DNA of 10,560 nucleotides. Source: JADHUC01 sp964617665 (GTDB lineage Bacteria > Planctomycetota > Planctomycetia > Pirellulales > Pirellulaceae). The first letter of the stretch is position 1; the number at the start of each line of letters is the position of its first letter. The stretch is taken from NCBI GenBank assembly GCA_964617665.1, contig CAZUAH010000491.1, positions 1 through 10,560 on the forward strand, read 5' to 3'. The position numbers and the translations under genes were made by a program. Positions 5,391 to 10,560 of this stretch are shown piece by piece. The notes under the pieces are model-generated. The model worked only from the letters and a program-made list of their open reading frames with translations. It had not been told where the DNA came from and searched no databases.

Positions 5391-8300
5391 ATGCTTTCTA
5401 GTGCAGATTCTTTGATTCTCGGAGTCTCCACGACGATGTTCATGTCGGTGTTCGTCCCCGCGGTTGCCAGGGGCGCAGTCCAGCTGGCCCTCGTAACGAT
5501 TGGCTTGACATGCTGGCGGGGCAGTTCAGCCGCGATGCGACACATGGTCTGGGTCATGGCCACAGTCGGACTGCTTGTGCTGCCGATAATGTCGCTCGTT
5601 CTACCCGGATGGAATGTTCTTCCACAGTGGCTCGACGTTGCTGCTGCTGTGAATTCTGCCACAGAAGATGAGAGACCGGAAAACACTCCTGTTGAATACC
5701 TACCGACCGCGGACTCGCTTCCTCCAGCCCGTGTCGAATCCGTAGAACTCCTTCCCACACGTACCGAATTCGTGGAACCGATCCCGGAAGAGGGCTTGCC
5801 ATCCACAACTCAGAAAGTCGACGCCACGGTTATGCCGACCGAAAGCCTCGGATCAAGCGATGTTGCCGTGGCACCCGCCGCGGGACTACGAGTTCCCGAA
5901 AATCGGAAACCAACTGTCCAGGTCAACGCTGGCCCACAGGAGACGGCTGCCGCGTGGCTGCTTGGTATCTGGTCAGTCGGCGCAACCGTCTTGTTGCTGC
6001 GACTGTTGGCGAGCCAGTTCAGTCTGTGGCGGTTGACTTGCAGGAGTAGTCGAATCACGGAGGGCAACTTGCTGGAATCGGTCAAGCGAATCGCCTCGTC
6101 GCTTTCCGTGCATCGCTCCGTTCGCGTGTATCTCAGTTGTGATCGACACATCCCAATGACTTGGGGAGTCTTCAGGTCACACCTGCTGCTGCCGGCCGAT
6201 GCTGTCGGGTGGGACGGCGAACGGCTACAGGCGGTGCTCGCGCACGAATTGGCTCATGTCAAGCGTTGGGACTGTCAAACGCAGTTGCTGGCACAGATCG
6301 CTTGTGCGCTGCACTGGTTGGATCCTCTGGCCTGGTTCGCGTTGTGGCGGATCAGCCTGGAACGTGAACGGGCCTGCGACGACACAGCCTTGGCCAGCGG
6401 AATCGTGGCGGCCGATTATGCCGAACACCTGATCGGCGTCATCTCCGGCTTGAGCCGACAGGAATTGGCGTCGTACACAGCCCTGGCAATGGCCCGCCCG
6501 TCGCGGCTGGCAGCGCGGTTGTCAGTGCTCCTGGACGAGAAGCTGAATCGACGGAACGTTACGAGCCGAGTTGTACTGACGACGGTCTCCGTGCTGACCG
6601 CACTGATCCTGACCATCTCGATGCTACGCGCGGCAGGGCCGCCGGACGAGGCAGCGGCCCTCGCGGAAGAGGATGCTGGCAACGAACAGCATGGCGAGGC
6701 CGATCCGTTTGGTGAAGATGTCGCCGACGCCGTCGTGAGTACACTGGAGGGTTGCAGCTTGAGCTTCCTTGCGCCCGAACGCCTGCTGGAGATCCACGCC
6801 GACTTCAGAGATTTCGTGGCTACACTCGACTTGAGAAACGCCTCCAGCGAGCGACGGGACGAGATCCTCAAGTCGATCGAGGCCAACGGGGCTCGCATGT
6901 TCAAACCTCGCGACGCGACCACGGAAAGAGACCTCAATCGCATGTTTCTGGCCTTTCCTGATGCGCTGCGGACTTTGAAGTGGAAACTGTATAGGGCGAC
7001 GAAAGGCGGCTCACTGTCGGACGAGGAGACAACGCGTCTGGAAGAGCAGCGTCAATGGATGCGAGCATTCATTGGTGGGTTGACTGACGACAACGAACTC
7101 ACGCGTGATCAGGCCCTCAAGCAGCTTGAAGCCAAGTTCGACGATCCGTTGTGCATCAGCTTCAACCGGCCAATGGCCGTCGAGACGTTCAAGGAGTTTC
7201 AGTCGCGCGTCCGGCAAGACGGATCCGACGTTCGGCGGATCGTCGGCTGTCTCCTCTTGTCAACCACCTCCCAACTCAGGCTGTTCTCCCGCGATACGGA
7301 CCTTCCTTTCAACGATCGCGTCGTCAGCTACGGGGCGGGCACGGGCGTTGTCCAACTTGGATTCGCCTCCAACGAGGTTTTTCGCGGCTGGTCACGGTCG
7401 ATTGCCGAGATCGAGTCGAGCAACTCAGTTGTCGACGCCACAACCGGCTTGCCGCACGTGGCGCCTGATGACGTGGAGAACTCGGAGGAGTTTTGGCGAT
7501 GGCTTGACGTCTCGGGCAAGGGGGATTTCGGGTGTGACCGGCCCGACGGAGGTAGACTGGTCGCCGTGCGCGGGGCCAGAGTCGTGGCACTCGCCGTGGA
7601 AGACTGGCATCAGGCGGATAGCATCCCTGACGCGCAGTTGCTCGAAAGCATCAACAAGGACGGAAGCCACGTCGTGCCCTTGGCCGAGTTCCGCGAGCGG
7701 CTGAAGCAAAATGAAGATGCGCAGACAGTCTACGCCGGACTTCGGACCAAGGAAGGCCGATTGGCAGTCGTTCAGGTTCAACGGTTCAAAGCCCCAAACA
7801 GCATGGACTACCACGTTCGCTTGCGCGCGACGAACCCGGCGGCCGAGTCGAGTGCGGATCGAGGTACCGTTGGCCAAGGCAAACAAGAAGGCGACTGGAG
7901 CGAGGTCATCGAGGGGCTGCAGTTCCGCCTGAGCGCACCACGAACGGAGTTGCAGGCGTGGGAGTTGCCTACGTTTGTCATGGAGATCCGCAATCGCGGA
8001 TACAAGGCGGTGACGGAGAAGAGGGCCCAGTCTTTGTTCGGCGATGATCGTTTTGGTCCGGGGCTGCGATTCCTGTTCAAGGACCAGTACAAACGTGCCT
8101 TTAATCCGAACGTCCGCGTGGCACCTCGAATCCAATTGGACGTGCAGAAGATCGTCGGCCTGGAGATTGGCGACTCGATGAAGCAAACGTTGACGCTGAC
8201 GGCAATCGGCGATCTGGTTTTCCAGCAAAGCGCCCCATTCGACCTGAAACCCGGGCGATATACGATCGGCATCGGGAAGATCGGCCCTCGGCTTGCGGCC

Positions 8301-10292
8301 GACCTGAAAACCAATCCAGTCACGTTGAACATCCTGCCTCCCGGGGTCAAGAACGGCGCGGAACTGGCAGCATTGCTGAAGCCCCATCGGATCAACAATC
8401 AGTCGATAGAGGCTGGCTTCATTCCCAACAAGACGAAGCTGGTTTGGGGCGAGCCGATGTTCATTACGCTGGTGGTGCAGAATCTAGACGAGGAGAAGTT
8501 CACGTTCGAGTTTGGCGGGGATTATCGAGGCTCGGGCCGCCACGAGCGTTTCAAAATCGAAGTGACCGATTCGGGCGGAAAACTGCTGCCCGACCCCTCC
8601 CAGGGCTTTCATGGAGGTGGGATCCTGTCGTCGCGCGTGGTTCAAGGCCGTGATGTTGCCGTCGAAACCGTCCAACTGGCCGAATACCGTTCACTTCCCG
8701 GCCCAGGCGAGTACACGGTATCGTGCCGCTTTGATCTCGTGCGAAGCTGGGCCACGGGAGACAAGCCGGAGTTTCGCGTTCCCGTGGAAACGACGTACAA
8801 ACTGACGATCCTTCCGCGTGAGCCAGCCAATGTTCAACGAGTGCTTGCGGAACTCTTCCAGCAGAGCTACGCAACCAGCGGCACGCCGCTTGGGAGGCTG
8901 ATCGATACGATCTGCTCTTTCGGCAAGGAAGCAGCCGTCCCCGGCCTTGTCAAAATAGCCACCGATGGCGACGCGACGCATCGAATCGCCGCCATTCGAG
9001 GACTTGGGAAGGTCACGACGCCCCAGTCGCTCGGTACCCTGCTGCAGGCCGACCGGGAAGAGCAGGTCGCGGTCCGCGTCGCTGCCATCAAGGCGCTGGG
9101 CGCGTTCACGGACCCGCTGGCCGTGGATGCCGCTGTCAAAGCCCTTTCCGATCCGAACGAGCTTGTTTGCCGGACGGCCGCAACGGCTCTTGGCAGTATG
9201 AAAACGGATGCAGCGATTGACGCTCTCACCGCACGATTGCCGGATTCGCAACCTTCGATCGGCGCGGCAGTCCTTCTCGCCATGGGAGCCAGCGAGTCGC
9301 CGCGAGTTTTCGACATCATCGTCCGGTCGCTTGCCAACGACGAAGACTCGATCCGTCGAGCCGCATTGGATGCGGTCATCAACTACCCTGCCGAGCAGGC
9401 GGCCAGCGCTCTTTTGCCATACACCACGGACTCGGACATGGACTTTCGAGAAGCAGTCGTCCGCAAACTGGCCGAGTCCCTGAAGCAACCAATCGATCCC
9501 CAATGGCTAGTCCCTGTGGTCAAATCGCGCAACGGCGCACGTTCGATAGGCGACGTTCCCCGGCTCCTACGCCTTTACACAGGGGACAAGGCTGCGCCGG
9601 CACTTCTGAGTTCCCTGGACTTTGACAACCCGGCGGTTCGCAACTACTCCAACATGACGATCATGGACAACCAACTCGCCTGTGACGGCCTGGCTGTTCC
9701 TTGGATCGCCGATCTGAATCGCGACGGCACACCAGAGGAAATCGAACAGAACCGTCGTACGCTGCAGTGTATCAAGCATTGGGTCGACTACTACAAAGCC
9801 AACCCGTGGTCTGAGCCGCCACGGCCCTGGCGACTCGACCGCGAGGAGCAAGAGCAGACGTGGGGTGATCCTGTGGATGATCTGAGCATCCGGGCCCGAA
9901 TCTACCGTTCCGTCTGGCCTGCGGGGCTACCACAAGTCGTCACAATCGACGCCCGCGGCCATCCCGGTCAGGGTTCGGTGAATTTCAGCAAGCGTCCCGA
10001 TCCGTTGGAAGTCGAAGTAGACGGCACCTGGTACCATTGCGATCCGAATACCAGCCTGAAGGTCACGGGCTCCTGGAACGCGTATCACGGCAATCCGCTG
10101 CAGGACATCCAACTGGATGACCGCTGGCGACGAAAATCGGATGGCCAGCCCCTTGACTTGACGCCAGGCAACTACGTCGTTCGAATCCGCCTGAGCATCA
10201 CACCGAAGGACAAGCGGACAGGTCTGGCAGTGAGCAAGCCCGTCAAATTCGAGGTGATTCCGACTCAATCGCCAAACGGCGAAAACGAATGA
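5391..10292 (+). CDS. Giant M56/BlaR1-type membrane protease with C-terminal beta-sandwich and HEAT-repeat modules
   Basis: A 1633-residue protein, over twice the length of classical BlaR1 (about 600). Residues 1-415 are the BlaR1 core: helices at about 16-42, 51-74, 184-210 and 394-414, with HELAH at 285-289 and ERERACDD at 324-331 between helices 3 and 4. The His-to-Glu spacing is 39, identical to the other M56 protein here. The C-terminal ~1200 residues should lie outside the cytoplasmic membrane. A helical region (about 430-580) comes first, then a region ending in YAGLRTKEGRLAVVQVQRF (about 780-798). Two beta-sandwich-like modules (about 836-984 and 995-1144) follow, then HEAT-type helical repeats (about 1150-1375), an EF-hand-like loop (1441-1452) and a third sandwich (about 1520-1624). 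No transpeptidase sensor (SxxK, KTG) is visible. Its role is inferred: sensing an unknown, probably protein or cell-wall, signal and relieving repression by the partner BlaI. Confidence 0.9.
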   Translation: MLSSADSLILGVSTTMFMSVFVPAVARGAVQLALVTIGLTCWRGSSAAMRHMVWVMATVGLLVLPIMSLVLPGWNVLPQWLDVAAAVNSATEDERPENTPVEYLPTADSLPPARVESVELLPTRTEFVEPIPEEGLPSTTQKVDATVMPTESLGSSDVAVAPAAGLRVPENRKPTVQVNAGPQETAAAWLLGIWSVGATVLLLRLLASQFSLWRLTCRSSRITEGNLLESVKRIASSLSVHRSVRVYLSCDRHIPMTWGVFRSHLLLPADAVGWDGERLQAVLAHELAHVKRWDCQTQLLAQIACALHWLDPLAWFALWRISLERERACDDTALASGIVAADYAEHLIGVISGLSRQELASYTALAMARPSRLAARLSVLLDEKLNRRNVTSRVVLTTVSVLTALILTISMLRAAGPPDEAAALAEEDAGNEQHGEADPFGEDVADAVVSTLEGCSLSFLAPERLLEIHADFRDFVATLDLRNASSERRDEILKSIEANGARMFKPRDATTERDLNRMFLAFPDALRTLKWKLYRATKGGSLSDEETTRLEEQRQWMRAFIGGLTDDNELTRDQALKQLEAKFDDPLCISFNRPMAVETFKEFQSRVRQDGSDVRRIVGCLLLSTTSQLRLFSRDTDLPFNDRVVSYGAGTGVVQLGFASNEVFRGWSRSIAEIESSNSVVDATTGLPHVAPDDVENSEEFWRWLDVSGKGDFGCDRPDGGRLVAVRGARVVALAVEDWHQADSIPDAQLLESINKDGSHVVPLAEFRERLKQNEDAQTVYAGLRTKEGRLAVVQVQRFKAPNSMDYHVRLRATNPAAESSADRGTVGQGKQEGDWSEVIEGLQFRLSAPRTELQAWELPTFVMEIRNRGYKAVTEKRAQSLFGDDRFGPGLRFLFKDQYKRAFNPNVRVAPRIQLDVQKIVGLEIGDSMKQTLTLTAIGDLVFQQSAPFDLKPGRYTIGIGKIGPRLAADLKTNPVTLNILPPGVKNGAELAALLKPHRINNQSIEAGFIPNKTKLVWGEPMFITLVVQNLDEEKFTFEFGGDYRGSGRHERFKIEVTDSGGKLLPDPSQGFHGGGILSSRVVQGRDVAVETVQLAEYRSLPGPGEYTVSCRFDLVRSWATGDKPEFRVPVETTYKLTILPREPANVQRVLAELFQQSYATSGTPLGRLIDTICSFGKEAAVPGLVKIATDGDATHRIAAIRGLGKVTTPQSLGTLLQADREEQVAVRVAAIKALGAFTDPLAVDAAVKALSDPNELVCRTAATALGSMKTDAAIDALTARLPDSQPSIGAAVLLAMGASESPRVFDIIVRSLANDEDSIRRAALDAVINYPAEQAASALLPYTTDSDMDFREAVVRKLAESLKQPIDPQWLVPVVKSRNGARSIGDVPRLLRLYTGDKAAPALLSSLDFDNPAVRNYSNMTIMDNQLACDGLAVPWIADLNRDGTPEEIEQNRRTLQCIKHWVDYYKANPWSEPPRPWRLDREEQEQTWGDPVDDLSIRARIYRSVWPAGLPQVVTIDARGHPGQGSVNFSKRPDPLEVEVDGTWYHCDPNTSLKVTGSWNAYHGNPLQDIQLDDRWRRKSDGQPLDLTPGNYVVRIRLSITPKDKRTGLAVSKPVKFEVIPTQSPNGENE
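8838..9515 (+). repeat. HEAT-repeat region within the giant M56 protein
   Basis: This stretch encodes about six degenerate 30-40-residue helical pairs. They are recognised by recurring patterns such as HRIAAIRGLGKV, VRVAAIKALGAF, VCRTAATALGSM, IGAAVLLAMGAS and IRRAALDAVINY, each followed by a second helix. The A-[AI]-x-A-L-G core is typical of HEAT/PBS-lyase-type repeats, which form protein-binding solenoids. The copies are diverged at DNA level, so this is an old domain and not a recent tandem duplication. Confidence 0.8.
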
Positions 10293-10314
10293 TCGCGACC
10301 ACGAACAACCCAGG

Positions 10315-10368
10315 ATCGTTCGAGAAATGGCTGTCGTAGCGAAACGGGGCAATTGTTCCTCGAACGAT
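10315..10368. repeat. Inverted repeat after blaR1-2
   Basis: Ten-base perfect arms ATCGTTCGAG (10315-10324) and CTCGAACGAT (10359-10368) begin 22 bases after the stop codon. Two further pairs form inside after one mismatch. The loop of about 30 bases and the lack of a T-run make a standard terminator unlikely, but the transcript could fold here. Confidence 0.55.
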
Positions 10369-10371
10369 GCT

Positions 10372-10519
10372 TAGTAACGCTCACGAAATAACTTCCAAGT
10401 TGGGTAGCGGTACGGCGCAAGCCGTCCGGTGATGCGGCGGCAGACCGGGCGGCTTGCGCCGCACCGCTTCGAATCGCGGAGTCCGCAAAAACGGGGAAGC
10501 TATTTAGTGAACGTTGCTA
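10372..10519. repeat. Nested palindromic element with a REP-like core
   Basis: The outer arms 10372-10396 and 10495-10519 match in inverted orientation at 21 of 25 positions. Inside is a strong stem of arms 10406-10430 and 10444-10468 with only two mismatches in 25 pairs, built on CGGCGCAAGCCG and CGGCTTGCGCCG around a 13-base loop. A minor GCGGA-g-TCCGC palindrome lies at 10476-10486. The core resembles the GC-rich extragenic palindromes scattered through planctomycete genomes (from memory). It could end transcription, protect the 3' end of the message, or be a small non-autonomous mobile element. No gene is seen from 10293 to 10560. Confidence 0.7.
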
Positions 10520-10560
10520 CAAGGAAGCTGCTTACCAAGTGTCTACTGAAAACCGCCCAC

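Noticed and set aside
7425..8387. Minus-strand open frame of 320 codons inside the giant M56 gene
   Set aside because: It lies wholly antisense to a well-supported protein, and its translation shows no recognisable motif or start signal.
10315..10368. Rho-independent terminator for the blaR1-2 operon
   Set aside because: The stem has a loop of about 30 bases and no following T-run, so it is reported only as an inverted repeat.

Overview
The window looks like planctomycete DNA, most likely Pirellulales-like. This rests on the moderately high GC content, two separate BlaI/BlaR1-type modules without any visible penicillin-binding sensor, a membrane protein with an FGVGTLL-type segment of a kind I associate with planctomycetes, and a CGGCGCAAGCCG-type palindrome after the last gene. 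The assignment is by recognition of sequence style, not by a search.

Layout. On the minus strand, right to left: a promoter with three evenly spaced operators (1540-1615), a BlaI-type repressor (1500-1111) and an M56/BlaR1-type membrane protease that overlaps it by ATGA and runs off the left edge (1114-1). Upstream on the same strand is a secreted HExxH protein (3696-1759). It seems to be fused to the signal peptide and first ~60 residues of a different secreted protein family. A divergent intergenic region (3697-3965) separates it from the plus-strand genes: a polytopic membrane protein (3966-4886), a two-operator regulatory region (4888-4953), a second BlaI-type repressor (5005-5388) and, two bases later, a 1633-residue M56/BlaR1-type protein (5391-10292). 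That protein's C-terminal part carries a motif-bearing region, three beta-sandwich-like modules, HEAT repeats and an EF-hand-like loop. The last 268 bases hold no gene but contain nested inverted repeats.

How the parts work together. In characterised BlaR1/BlaI systems, a membrane protease senses a signal outside the membrane and leads to cleavage of a dimeric winged-helix repressor bound to palindromic operators. Both modules here keep the protease and the repressor. The complete BlaR1 has no transpeptidase-like sensor; large interaction modules take its place, so the signal is probably not a beta-lactam. The two modules have related but different operators: GCGAA-N4-TTCGC at blaI-1 and CGCCAA-N4-TTGGCG at blaI-2. 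This suggests insulated parallel circuits that differ at one half-site base. The secreted peptidase-like protein and the membrane protein between them have no such operator that I can see, so their link to the circuits is positional only.
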